From OLB6 sp964525565 (GTDB lineage: Bacteria > Bacteroidota > Ignavibacteria > Kapaibacteriales > Kapaibacteriaceae), in NCBI GenBank assembly GCA_964525565.1, contig CAZGHI010000004.1, positions 1 through 64,000 on the forward strand: a stretch of 64,000 bases of DNA, given 5' to 3'. Position numbers and translations under genes: made by a program. This document shows, one piece after another, positions 25,412 through 35,500 of the stretch. Numbering within the stretch: position 1 is the first letter of the stretch; each line of letters opens with the position of its first letter. Under the pieces are notes generated by a model. That model had not been told where the DNA came from. It saw only the letters and a list, made by a program, of their open reading frames with translations, and did no database searches.

Positions 25412-27322
25412 TTATTTATAACTACGTGTAGCAAGATGAACGTTTTCAAATTCGAGTGCTTCTTTGTGAAGAACCGGATCCGATCCGTTACGATACTCCC
25501 AAGCCGCAACGTAGGCATAGTCGTTATCGTTCCGCTGTGCTTCTCCGTCGGCCGTTTGATACTCTTCGCGGAAATGTCCACCACAGCTTTCATTACGGTG
25601 AAGTGCGTCGCGTACCATCAGTTCTCCAAACTCAAGAAAGTCTGCTACTCTGGATGCGAGTTCAAGCGATTGGTTCAGATCTTCACCGGACCCGGGTATG
25701 TACAGATTGCTCCAGAATTCCTCGCGCAACGCAGGGATTAGCTGCAACGCTTCTTTTAGTCCGCGCTCATTTCTCGCCATTCCACACTTATCCCACATTA
25801 TCATTCCCAGTTCACGATGAAAACTCGTAGGCGTCCGCTTCCCTCCAATACTCAGCAAACGCTGAATGCGCTCACGGGCTGCTTGCTCTGCTTGCTGAAT
25901 TTCCGGCGCCGATGTTGGTAGGGGGCTTGGTCCAACCTGACCAAAGAACCCGCCTAACGTATATGGTATCACAAAATACCCGTCAGCTAAGCCCTGCATT
26001 AATGCACTTGCACCAAGGCGGTTCGCACCGTGATCAGAAAAATTAGCTTCGCCGAGAACAAATAGACCCGGAATGTTGCTCATCAGATTGTAATCAACCC
26101 ACAATCCGCCCATGGTATAATGAACAGCGGGGTAAATACGCATCGGAACGGTGTAAGGATCTTCGCCGGTGATGCGCTCATACATCTCAAACAGATTGCC
26201 ATAGCGGTCTTCAATAACCTTTTTCCCAAGCCTGCTGATGGCATCAGCAAAATCGAGGTACACGCCACGTCCGCCTGGACCAACGCCACGACCGCTGTCG
26301 CATGCTTCTTTTGCAGCCCGCGACGCGATGTCGCGCGGCGAGAGATTTCCAAAAGAAGGATACTTGCGCTCCAAATAGTAGTCACGTTCATCCTCCGGAA
26401 TTTCCTGAGGTGGACGGGTATCGCCAGCTTTTTTGGGAACCCATATCCGCCCATCGTTACGGAGCGATTCACTCATCAGGGTTAGCTTGCTTTGGTAATC
26501 GCCGCTAACAGGAATACACGTTGGGTGGATCTGGGTGTAACACGGATTGCCAAATAGTGCACCACGCTTGTAAGCGCGGTATGCTGCTGTTACGTTGCAC
26601 TGCTTGGCATTAGTGCTCAAATAAAAAACATTACCATACCCACCGGTACATAGGAGCACGGCATCAGCCAACACGCTCTCAATGGCACCCGTCTTGAGGT
26701 CGCGTGTAACTACGCCACGTGCACGACCATCCACAACGATCAGGTCCATCATTTCCTTGCGATTCAGCATCCGAATTTTACCAAGCCCAATCTGTCTCGA
26801 CAGTGCTTGATAGGCGCCAAGGAGCAACTGCTGTCCTGTTTGCCCGCGGGCATAAAACGTTCGGCTCACCTGCGCTCCGCCAAACGACCGGTTGTCCAGG
26901 TATCCACCATAATCGCGAGCAAAAGGAACACCTTGTGCCACACACTGGTCAATGATATTTACAGAAACCTGTGCCAGGCGATACACGTTGGCTTCCCGCG
27001 CACGAAAGTCGCCGCCTTTTATCGTATCGTAAAACAGCCTCCAAATACTATCACCGTCATTTTGATAGTTTTTTGCAGCGTTGATACCTCCTTGCGCTGC
27101 TATGCTGTGCGCTCTTCGGGGCGAGTCGTGGTATGTGATCGCCGTTACGTTGTAACCCAACTCTGCTAACGAGGCTGCGGCCGATGCCCCGGCTAGGCCC
27201 GTGCCCACGACAACAACGGTAAACTTCCTCTTGTTAGCAGGGTTCACAAGTTTTAAGTCTGCCTTATGTTTTTCCCACTTTGTCTCTAGTGGTCCCGAAG
27301 GGATAGCGTTATGCAATTCCAT
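25412..27322 (-). CDS. sdhA: Succinate dehydrogenase/fumarate reductase flavoprotein subunit
   Basis: 636 residues. The start MELHNAIPSGPLETKW at 27322 matches the family; an upstream in-frame ATG would overlap sdhC by 11 nt. The FAD-binding region shows VVVGTGLAGASAAASLAELG and the SIAAQGGINAAKN segment, whose histidine just before (RAHS) is the expected site of covalent FAD. Substrate-site segments include HPTCIP and RIYPAVHYTMGGLWVDY. It oxidises succinate, or reduces fumarate, at the cytoplasmic face of the membrane. Direction of use cannot be read from sequence. Confidence 0.95.
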   Translation of the reverse strand: MELHNAIPSGPLETKWEKHKADLKLVNPANKRKFTVVVVGTGLAGASAAASLAELGYNVTAITYHDSPRRAHSIAAQGGINAAKNYQNDGDSIWRLFYDTIKGGDFRAREANVYRLAQVSVNIIDQCVAQGVPFARDYGGYLDNRSFGGAQVSRTFYARGQTGQQLLLGAYQALSRQIGLGKIRMLNRKEMMDLIVVDGRARGVVTRDLKTGAIESVLADAVLLCTGGYGNVFYLSTNAKQCNVTAAYRAYKRGALFGNPCYTQIHPTCIPVSGDYQSKLTLMSESLRNDGRIWVPKKAGDTRPPQEIPEDERDYYLERKYPSFGNLSPRDIASRAAKEACDSGRGVGPGGRGVYLDFADAISRLGKKVIEDRYGNLFEMYERITGEDPYTVPMRIYPAVHYTMGGLWVDYNLMSNIPGLFVLGEANFSDHGANRLGASALMQGLADGYFVIPYTLGGFFGQVGPSPLPTSAPEIQQAEQAARERIQRLLSIGGKRTPTSFHRELGMIMWDKCGMARNERGLKEALQLIPALREEFWSNLYIPGSGEDLNQSLELASRVADFLEFGELMVRDALHRNESCGGHFREEYQTADGEAQRNDNDYAYVAAWEYRNGSDPVLHKEALEFENVHLATRSYK

Positions 27323-27341
27323 GAGCGTTATTAATCCTTGT

Positions 27342-28025
27342 TTACTGCACAATTCCGGTGATCACTGCAAACGGTACAGAAAGAAAACCTGCTACCAGCA
27401 GCAGAGCAAGTGCCGGACCAATCGCATTAATAATTGGTGTGTACTTGGGATGGTTGATTCCAAGAGTTTGAAAAGCGCTGGAAATGGCGTGGTTCAAATG
27501 CAGTCCGGTGACAATCATCGCCACTGCGTATATGATCACGATGACCGGTTGTTGAAAACTCTCTACAACCATTCGATATATATCGTGACGGCCAAGCGCA
27601 TCGGTGTATGCAAAGAACTCTCCATGTACAGTTCCAAGCGTAAAATGAGCCAGGTGGTAAAGCAAATAGACAAGGATCAGCACACCCGTGTATGCCATGC
27701 TCCTCGAAGCAACGGTTGATGCCTTATGAGCGTTCCGCTCGTAGCCCTGCCCTTTGGCGCGGCGGTTGTGAATACTAAGCCGAATACCTGCATTAACATG
27801 AAGTACAAAAAACATCAGAAGACCTGCCCGAATGATCCATAGGGCAACACCGTGAAACATCTCCCGCAGTTCAACTCCATAACGATTCATGTGATCCGGT
27901 CCCAGGAATACCAAGAGGTTGCCGCTGAGATGACCGATAAGAAAGGCAACCAGACCGATGCCCGTTATTGCCATCACCCACTTTTGTACAATCGTACTGT
28001 TCCAAACGCGCTTAAATTGTTGCAT
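27342..28025 (-). CDS. sdhC: Succinate dehydrogenase cytochrome b subunit
   Basis: 227 residues from MQQFKRVWNSTIVQKW; the frame is open 11 codons further upstream without family sequence. It has five hydrophobic segments typical of the fused di-haem SdhC of Bacteroidota (type B). Candidate haem histidines are in IGHLSGN, EMFHGVAL, FVLHVNAGIR, LYHLAHF and GLHLNH. It anchors SdhAB and passes electrons to or from quinone. Confidence 0.93.
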   Translation of the reverse strand: MQQFKRVWNSTIVQKWVMAITGIGLVAFLIGHLSGNLLVFLGPDHMNRYGVELREMFHGVALWIIRAGLLMFFVLHVNAGIRLSIHNRRAKGQGYERNAHKASTVASRSMAYTGVLILVYLLYHLAHFTLGTVHGEFFAYTDALGRHDIYRMVVESFQQPVIVIIYAVAMIVTGLHLNHAISSAFQTLGINHPKYTPIINAIGPALALLLVAGFLSVPFAVITGIVQ

Positions 28026-28034
28026 CAACGCCCT

Positions 28035-28087
28035 CTGATGTGAACAACACACAATCACGGTACTCCTCTTGCTCCTGATGTGAACAA
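28035..28087 (-). repeat. Two 13-bp direct repeats in the sdh leader
   Basis: CTGATGTGAACAA occurs at 28035-28047 and 28075-28087, exactly 40 bases apart (about four helix turns). The downstream copy on the transcript ends 9 nt before the sdhC ATG. They may bind a regulator or be an RNA element; there is no inverted symmetry. Confidence 0.5.
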
Positions 28088-28110
28088 TCGCTCCGAAGCA
28101 AAAGTGCCCG

Positions 28111-28118
28111 CAAATTTA
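28111..28118 (-). promoter_or_regulatory. Candidate -7 promoter element of the sdh operon
   Basis: TAAATTTG on the minus strand matches TAnnTTTG exactly. It would give a leader of about 80 nt that contains both direct repeats. No -33 element is clear. Confidence 0.4.
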
Positions 28119-28220
28119 CACCGCTCGTCAACTGCCGAAGCTTCATCACTGCTTTCACTGGTTTTATGTTGACGTCATAGGAATGCAAAAGCCACAGCGA
28201 CCCAATGGTTAATTTGCATA

Positions 28221-29139
28221 ATGCTTTCAGTTCAACAGGTGTGCAAGTCGNNNNNNNNNNTACGGCCATCACGTGGCTAACGATAGTGTTTCTCTTATTG
28301 CCCAGCCTGGGCGGGTGTTTGGTTTGCTGGGTCCAAATGGTGCCGGAAAGAGCACTCTAATCCGAATGATCACCAACATCATACAACCGGATAGTGGCAC
28401 CATTGAGCTGAACGGCCAGCCGGTAAATGCTATGGCTCAAGAGCGCATTGGATATCTACCGGAGGAACGTGGACTCTACAAGAAACTCACCGTTCTCAAC
28501 CAGATCACATACTTCGCGCAACTCAAAGGTCTATCAGCCTCCGATTCCCGCGAACGTGCTCGGTATTGGTTGCATCGTCTCGATGCCGACGGATGGGAAA
28601 ACAAGAAAATTCAGGAGCTCTCGAAGGGAATGCAGCAGAAGGTGCAATTCATAAGCACTATTCTTCACCAGCCATCGCTCGTGGTGCTCGACGAGCCATT
28701 CAGCGGATTGGATCCCGTAAACGTTCAGTTGTTAATCAACACAGTAAACGAATTACGAGCCACCCAAGCAATTGTGCTGCTCTCCACACACCAGATGGAA
28801 CAAGTCGAAAAACTTTGCGATGACATTGCATTGATACACCGTGGTCATGTTGTGCTGAGCGGTACCGTTCGCGAGGTAAAGTCTGCATATCGAACTGACC
28901 GGGTCTTGATTGAATTCCAAGGAACGCTCCCCGATCTTACTTCACTTTCGGGAGTCTCCATACAGGCAGCTTCGGAAGGAAGGGTTGAGCTTCAGATCTC
29001 AAGTGAAGGTGTTGATACCAACACTATCTTACAAGCGTTTATTGCTTCAGTACACGTAACTCGTTTCGAAGTATCAGAGCCAACGCTTCACGACATTTTC
29101 GTGCGCATTGTCGATAGCCCAACGGGTGCTGCGGCGTAA
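28221..29139 (+). CDS. ABC transporter ATP-binding protein (interrupted by an N gap)
   Basis: I place the start at the ATG at 28221, before the gap: the ten codons there read MLSVQQVCKS, and the sequence after the gap resumes YGHHVANDSVSL, the usual continuation. Ten N cannot be in frame, so the true gap is a different size. Walker A is GLLGPNGAGKST, the signature is LSKGMQQKVQF, Walker B is LVVLDEPFSGLD, and the H-loop is LLSTHQ. The C-terminal part ends TLHDIFVRIV, as in ABC-2 exporter ATPases of the NatA/YhaQ type. No permease gene is adjacent. AATTTGCATA directly precedes the ATG. Confidence 0.9.
28251..28260. other. Assembly gap (10 N)
   Basis: Falls within the first codons of the ABC ATPase. 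The frames on its two sides need a missing length divisible by 3, so the N count is an estimate. Confidence 0.95.
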
Positions 29140-29143
29140 CAAT

Positions 29144-30118
29144 ATGTCGGTGACACAACGCACCATTACAAAGCTGCTGTTGCGATCACTTATTGTGCTT
29201 GCCATGTTTGCCCTGCTAGGTGCTGCAATCATGTATTGGGCATTTACTCAGCCAATAGGAATTAGTGGCAAACGCGCTGTGTTTGTGGCCCACGGAGCGT
29301 CGGTAACGGAGTCAATTTCCGCTATACATAAGGAGTGTGGTTTGCCGTGGCCATGGCTTGCAACAGTAGCAGCACGCTTCATTGCCCGCATAGACAATCG
29401 CGTTGTACACAGCGGGTGGTACCTGTTTCATGAAGGAGACACGCAATGGGACGTGCTTCAATCGTTATACACAGGGAGCAAACGCCCAACAATGCGTATC
29501 ACCCTTCGCGAGGGATTAACGGTGAGGGAATCTGCGCAGATACTGGCACGTGAGCTTGATGTAGATTATACGGCAATTGTCAACATAGCTGACTCCCTTG
29601 AAGGGTATCTGTTCCCAAACACATATACAATGTTCTGGCGTGAAGAACCTCGATCTATCGTTGACAGGCTAACCGCTGAGTTCCAAAAGCAAACGGCTTC
29701 ACTCTTACCATCGTACGAACAGGTCGTGCTTGCCTCTATTGTGCAGGCCGAGGCAGCAACAGAGTCTGAAATGCCAAGGATTGCCGGTGTATATGTTAAC
29801 CGACTGCAGCGAGGCATGAAACTCGAGGCCGACCCTACGGTGCAGTACGGTTTACACATGCGAGGCAGAGTACTCCACAAGCATCTTCGTTCGGAGCACC
29901 TTTGGAATACCTATATCCACAACGGTTTACCACCAACGCCAATTTGCAATCCTGGTTTGGCCGCAATAAAGGCTGCGATGAACCCGGAAAAGCACCGGTA
30001 TCTGTACTTTGTGGCAACAGCTCCGGGTGCTGGCACCCACGAGTTTGCCGCTTCGTATGGAGAACACCTCATCAACGTAGAACGCTACAGGAAAGCGCGA
30101 CGTGCTGATCGCCGTTAG
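29144..30118 (+). CDS. mltG: Endolytic murein transglycosylase MltG
   Basis: 324 residues from MSVTQRT, four bases after the ABC stop; an upstream in-frame start would overlap the ABC gene by 32 nt. One N-terminal membrane helix is followed by a LysM-like region and the YceG catalytic domain: SLEGYLFPNTYT, SIVQAEAATESE (the conserved Glu), VYVNRLQRGMKLEADPTVQYG, and NTYIHNGLPPTPICNPG. It cuts nascent glycan strands and is thought to set their length. It sits in the inner membrane with its catalytic part in the periplasm. Confidence 0.95.
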   Translation: MSVTQRTITKLLLRSLIVLAMFALLGAAIMYWAFTQPIGISGKRAVFVAHGASVTESISAIHKECGLPWPWLATVAARFIARIDNRVVHSGWYLFHEGDTQWDVLQSLYTGSKRPTMRITLREGLTVRESAQILARELDVDYTAIVNIADSLEGYLFPNTYTMFWREEPRSIVDRLTAEFQKQTASLLPSYEQVVLASIVQAEAATESEMPRIAGVYVNRLQRGMKLEADPTVQYGLHMRGRVLHKHLRSEHLWNTYIHNGLPPTPICNPGLAAIKAAMNPEKHRYLYFVATAPGAGTHEFAASYGEHLINVERYRKARRADRR

Positions 30119-30136
30119 TACACATGCATAATACTG

Positions 30137-31618
30137 TTACCGATCACGATCACCTTCTTTCCAAATAGCAGAGACGGCACCTTTTGCATCGCGGGCCTGA
30201 ATTGTAAAGCTAAATGGCTGAGCTTTGTCGCGTCGGCTTATCTCGAACTCCTCAATCCAGGAAATGGGAGGGACCTCCGACATGTCGGCCTGATGCAGAT
30301 TCCCGAACAGCTTTTTCGGCATTCGCACATTCCCATCGAGAACCACAAGTGTTGGACGGTCGCGGTTCCGATCTCCGTAGAATTTTACGATCACCTTCTT
30401 CTTGTCGCCCGATCCGTAATCTTTAACATCGCGAATTTCCGGAGGCGGGAACGATGAAATTCGAATTGTTTGGGGAGTCTCCGCTCTTTCGCCTTCAACT
30501 AGCCGTACAAAGAGAAATGTTTTTCCAGTATCGGAATGTTTTGGTGAAAACCTTAACGTTCCCATTTCGGAACGCGCAACTTCTCGCTGACCGTCGAGAA
30601 TCACGGCAAGTGCATTGGGCTGATCGGTGAGTTTGGTATCAATTGTATATTCAATTCCCGGGTACATTTGGTCGGCTACGCGCACCGGTGCGAGTGTAAG
30701 AGTTTGAACAACGAATTGGGTTTGCGCATACTGTCCGTCCCTGCGCTTGCCACTTACGGTTACTGTGTACGATCCATTGCGCGGCGCTCTTCCTCGAACA
30801 ATAACGGTTCGGGCAGCGGAATCCAGGTATCGTTCAACATCTGCACCGTTACTGGCTCGTACCTGTGGAAGGGATTCCAGGTCCCGAACGGGGTCAGCAC
30901 CACCTATGCTTACTCGCATAGTCCACTGCTGTTGCGACGGTATCGTTATTACGTCACGGGCTGCCTCCATCCAAAACGACCCTAGTGAGGTGCGACCTGT
31001 TGACTGTACAATGCGCAGGGTATCTACTACTGCTGCTGCCGGCCGATAGGTTGCCGGAACATCATCAGCAACTACTGTGGACAATACAAATTGGGTGGTT
31101 CCGCTTAATCGAAGGCCTGCAGGAAGATTATCGGCATCGGCACTGTTTGGACCACGAATCCCCGGTGGAGCAGCCGTCCCGGTAATCGTAACACGAAGTG
31201 TCCTTGGAGTACCATCGGTAACATCGGGATGCCAACGGAACAGTACTGCACTTCGATGTGTTTGCGGGATCAGCTCGAACATCGGACTTGTTGTAGATGC
31301 CGGGTCAATCACAAGCGTATGCCCGGTAACCACGTCTTCGATTCGGGCTTGTATCTGAACTTCATCGAGGCCGGAGTTGTAGCGAATAATGTTCACACTA
31401 TCCAGAGCGCGCACGCGCAAGCCCCCTGCGGAATCCCGCAACAGCGAACATTCAAGACGTACACGTTCGGGTTGCAGGATCAGGCTTAGGTCGGTTGGGA
31501 CAGTCACCACGGTATGCTGTTCGGTGTTCTGCGGTTCTGGAAGCAGAAGAACAAGTGCAACCACATAGAGAACGAAGTAGATCTCAACCCGACGTTTTCG
31601 CGACACATTCATAACCAT
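30137..31618 (-). CDS. GldM-like inner-membrane/periplasmic protein (putative T9SS motor subunit)
   Basis: 493 residues. A short basic cytoplasmic tail (SRKRRVE) precedes one membrane helix (about 13-26), then a long beta-rich periplasmic part of several Ig-like domains. This is the build of GldM/PorM, about 515 residues. As in Flavobacterium GldM, an Arg (Arg10) sits 8 residues before a Tyr (Tyr18) at the start of the helix. The ATG directly abuts the stop of the GldL-like gene. The overall sequence is far from characterised GldM, so the call rests on topology, the Arg/Tyr pattern and its partner gene. Confidence 0.5.
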   Translation of the reverse strand: MVMNVSRKRRVEIYFVLYVVALVLLLPEPQNTEQHTVVTVPTDLSLILQPERVRLECSLLRDSAGGLRVRALDSVNIIRYNSGLDEVQIQARIEDVVTGHTLVIDPASTTSPMFELIPQTHRSAVLFRWHPDVTDGTPRTLRVTITGTAAPPGIRGPNSADADNLPAGLRLSGTTQFVLSTVVADDVPATYRPAAAVVDTLRIVQSTGRTSLGSFWMEAARDVITIPSQQQWTMRVSIGGADPVRDLESLPQVRASNGADVERYLDSAARTVIVRGRAPRNGSYTVTVSGKRRDGQYAQTQFVVQTLTLAPVRVADQMYPGIEYTIDTKLTDQPNALAVILDGQREVARSEMGTLRFSPKHSDTGKTFLFVRLVEGERAETPQTIRISSFPPPEIRDVKDYGSGDKKKVIVKFYGDRNRDRPTLVVLDGNVRMPKKLFGNLHQADMSEVPPISWIEEFEISRRDKAQPFSFTIQARDAKGAVSAIWKEGDRDR

Positions 31619-32428
31619 TTATGCGGCAGAATCGGTACGGCTGCCACCAAGAATTTGCCGAGTGAGAATGCGTTCCAGTTCAGTGCGAACGTGCCGTTCA
31701 ACCTCGTGCGTTTCCACTGCCTTTAGGCGGTCTGTAAGCTTCTGCACTGTTGTAGCAAATCCTTCTAGAGCTGCTGTAGTTGCTTTCATAGAGCCGAGCA
31801 TCTCCGGATTTGGTGCAACAGCTTGTACTGCTGCCTGTACACTCGTGTGCATTGAGTTCACAATGGCATCCTGGCGCTCAACAAGGTCGTTCAGCGATGC
31901 CGCAATCGCCTCGAGCTGAACTGCCATAGCTGCATAGTCTCGACCAATTTCGCCGATTTCCCGCAGTAGTTCCGTTGTGCTGTCGGAAGTAGCAGTTTGT
32001 GGCGTCTCGTCGGCATCGTCGGGTGGAGTGAAATACATCACGGCAAACAGAACCAGCAGCAGCACCGCTTCTACAACGATGCCGGTTACCACCATTCCTG
32101 TACTTTGTACCACGCCAAGTCGCGTTAGGCCAACAGCCACAAGCAGCAAGGCAGCTCCTGCATACACCCAGGCATTTATTGCCGAAAAGTAGTAGCGGTT
32201 TACCACCTCTTGCATCCACAACGTAGTTCCTTGCCACGGCCCTAAAGGGTGAAGCACAACCACATCGCGTTTCGAACGCCGTATGAGCTCCTGTTCTGAC
32301 GTACAAATCCGCCAGAGTGTACCGAGTGTTTGAAGGGTGTTCAACCTCCTCTCAAAGCGCAACTCCTGATAGATGTCGCGTAAGAGCTTACGTCCCTGAA
32401 CACTGGCCAACGTCTCCAACTGAGTCAT
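31619..32428 (-). CDS. GldL-like inner-membrane protein (putative T9SS motor subunit)
   Basis: 269 residues. After an 80-residue soluble N-terminus come two adjacent membrane helices (about 86-103 and 109-133), the second with a buried Glu120 in GIVVEAVLLLVLF and ending in YFTPP. GldL shows two N-terminal helices, a membrane Glu in a (G/S)xxTEAxIFF context, and an FEPP end, so the match is good in this core. The C-terminal 110 residues are helical and coiled-coil-like, as in GldL. The long N-terminal extension is unlike known GldL. With the GldM-like gene it would form a proton-driven motor powering T9SS. Similarity is by eye only. Confidence 0.5.
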   Translation of the reverse strand: MTQLETLASVQGRKLLRDIYQELRFERRLNTLQTLGTLWRICTSEQELIRRSKRDVVVLHPLGPWQGTTLWMQEVVNRYYFSAINAWVYAGAALLLVAVGLTRLGVVQSTGMVVTGIVVEAVLLLVLFAVMYFTPPDDADETPQTATSDSTTELLREIGEIGRDYAAMAVQLEAIAASLNDLVERQDAIVNSMHTSVQAAVQAVAPNPEMLGSMKATTAALEGFATTVQKLTDRLKAVETHEVERHVRTELERILTRQILGGSRTDSAA

Positions 32429-32596
32429 GCCGGGAATATATCCTTACGAAGTTGAATGTCAATGATACCGATTTTCCTCTCTTCGTCGGACGCTGACGTA
32501 CCGGGTACCGTATAGCCTGCGCTATTTCCGATAGTGTAAAATAGGAGGACTCTTTGTACCTTACCATTTCGTAAATGACTATTCGGAGTGCCCATA

Positions 32597-35500
32597 ATGC
32601 GTTTTTCGGTACCTGTACTATTGTTCATGCTGGCTGTTCAGCTCACCGCTGGCACAAATGCGCAGAATCCTGCCGCAGGTGCATTTGTGCAAAACGTTGG
32701 TCAAGTGCGCTACACCAATGGTTTGGCAGCACAGCATGTTCGCGCGGAACTGCAAACGGGAAATGTAAATGCATACCTGCACCCTGCAGGAATGCACCTT
32801 GTGCAGTACAGGCAACACAGTAATCACGACGGGACTCTGTCATACGACATGCTCCGTATTGATGTCGGACTTGTCGGGGCTAACACCAACTCACGAATGG
32901 TTGTTGAAGAGTACTCGCGTGGCTACCACACATACATAATTCCGGAAACCGGGAGGAAAGGGGCTAGAGCACAACGCTACCGGGTTGTTCGCTTCGTAGA
33001 TGTGCTGCCCGGCATTGATGTTCGGTACACATCCGAAGCATCCGGAGTAAAGGTAGATTACATTGTACATCCCGGTGCCAATCCCACATCAATTCAACTT
33101 CGGTACAGCGGTATTACATCGGCGTCTGTTGACGCTGAGGGCAATCTGACATGCTCAACGCCCATGGGCACCCTTCGTGAAAGTGCTCCTGTTGCCTGGA
33201 CGGAACCGGTAGTTTCAACAGCACGAACAGCACCAACCAGGGTGAACAGGCAAACGAGCGTTGCTGTTCGCCCCGTGATCTCAGGGGATGTCATTCGCTT
33301 CGATGTGGACGAATACGATCGGCAGCATACCCTTGTCATTGATCCCAAGATTGAATGGGCAACGTACTACGCCGGGAATCATGCAATGCTGGCTCCCATC
33401 CGTACGACAACAGATCCGGATGGCAATGTGTTCCTTGCGGGAACCACTGTCACACGCGACCTTCCACTTTTTGCAGGTGTATTTCAGCAACGTCTGAAAG
33501 CGCGAACCGATGCATTTATAAGCAAATTTACAGATCGAGGTTTATTACTGTGGAACACATATGTAGGTGGCACGGGTGCAGATCTCCTGGAAGACATGTG
33601 CGCCGACACGTCCGGCAGCGTATGGGTGTGCGGCTCACTAGACAGTGGAAACCATCCCCTTATGGATACAGCAGGTGCCATTAACTATAATAAGCTTGGC
33701 AGTGGTCCCTTTGGCGATCTAGTAGGCGATACGATTACCGGCACTGCAGGATGGGTTATGCGGGTTACTGCCGACGGCGGTTGGGGTGATAGCTGGAGTA
33801 TGGNNNNNNNNNNNNNNNNNNNNNGTGGACCGAGTAACCAGCATTGCGTTTAAGAACAACTACCTGGCATTCTGCGGCAGCACACTAAGCATTCGTGTTA
33901 ATGAACAAAACGGCGGTGCGTGGGCAAAGAATCCTGCAAACAACACACAGAACTTTGATATGTTCATCGCTCGTTGCAGCTTAAAACCAGGCTCAACAGA
34001 CCGATGGAAGGGCGATTGGTTTGTGTATTACGGCGGCGATAACGACGATTTCGGAGTATGCGTAGCAGTTGACAGATTTGGCACTGTTGCCGCAGGGGGC
34101 CAGACAGAAAGCACGAACCTTCCCAAAACCGATGCAAGTACATTGCAAGGAGGTGCGGATGCTTTTGTTGTACTGTTTGCAACCTCCGGTGGGATTCCCG
34201 ACCGCAGATGGGCCCGTTACCTTGGTGGAAGCGACCCTTTTGACCGCGTGAATGACGTTGCAATGGACGCAAATGGCAACCCGGTGTTCGTTGGATATAC
34301 ACCGAGCTCAAACTTTCCCGTTGCCAATGCCAACCTTGGCACACTCCCGGGAACACTTGCTGGTTTTATAACAAAATTTAATGCGCAATCCGGAGCAATT
34401 GCTTTCTCTACCTTTTTTGGCGGCAACAGCCAGGACAACATACTATCTGTAAGCTTGGATAATGCAGATAGGATATGGGTTGGTGGGCAGACGGGCGGTT
34501 CTACGGATCTGGCTGTAACCAACGATGCCGTCCAGAAAACTCCCTATGTAACTGCAGTGTACCCAGGTCTTACCGATGGATTTCTTGCCCAATTGAGCGC
34601 TAACGGACAGCAGATTACGTACTGCACCTACTACGGAGCTCCACCGCAGCCAAACCTGCCGGATCCGCCAACTGGGATGCCTCCACCACCTGTTCCACCC
34701 GACGTGGATTTCGGCGCTGATTACGTAAGCAGTGTGCACTGTGACGGCAATGCCTACATCGCTGTTGCCTCGTTAGTGAATGGGCTACGAATGCCCACCA
34801 CACCGGATGCTTATCAAGATGCAAATTCATTGCGTAAAGACACGGTCACGGCTGCTGCTTTCCTGAGTTATTGGAATAACTGCAAAGACAGTGTGATTTC
34901 CATTGTTGTAAATGGCTCGCCGGTTATCTGCAATAACGAATCACGACAGCTTCGCGGACCGGCTGGATTTGCACAGTACAAGTGGAGCACAGGAGAGAAA
35001 TCGCAGAATATCACCGTTGCTGATAGCGGAAGCTACATTCTAACCTGCACAACAACGGACGGATGTCGGTACCACGATACAGTATTTATTGCAAGCGCAC
35101 CCAACCCAACCGTGAATGCAGGACCAGACCAAATTGGGTGTGCAGGATCACTTTTCAAGCTTCAGGCAGTACCGTCGGGAGGTACACCAGCATATACCTA
35201 CAATTGGAAGCGTGTAGAAGCTGGTCCTTCTTACATTAACGACCCAACCTCCGATGCCCCGGAAGTTAATCCCAATACAACTTCGCGCTACGTAGTTACA
35301 GTTACAGATGCCATGGGGTGCACCGCTTCTGACACGGTACTCATTGAAACAATTAACGTTCTCGGTCGAGTAACTCCGACATCGAAAACCTTCCAACAAC
35401 TGGATGCATGCACCGCTTCAACCATTGACAGCGTATGGGTCGTAAACCTTGGAACCGATCCTATAACTATTGACAGTGCATATACTTCGACTACGGCATT

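Noticed and set aside
28012..28272. Minus-strand frame of 86 codons across the N gap, overlapping the sdhC start
   Set aside because: It covers the sdh leader and the 5' end of the ABC gene, has low-complexity content and depends on reading through N.
33786..33853. Treating the giant secreted protein as two genes, one ending and one starting at the N gap
   Set aside because: SBBP repeats run continuously up to and after the gap, and neither side has its own start or stop signal there.
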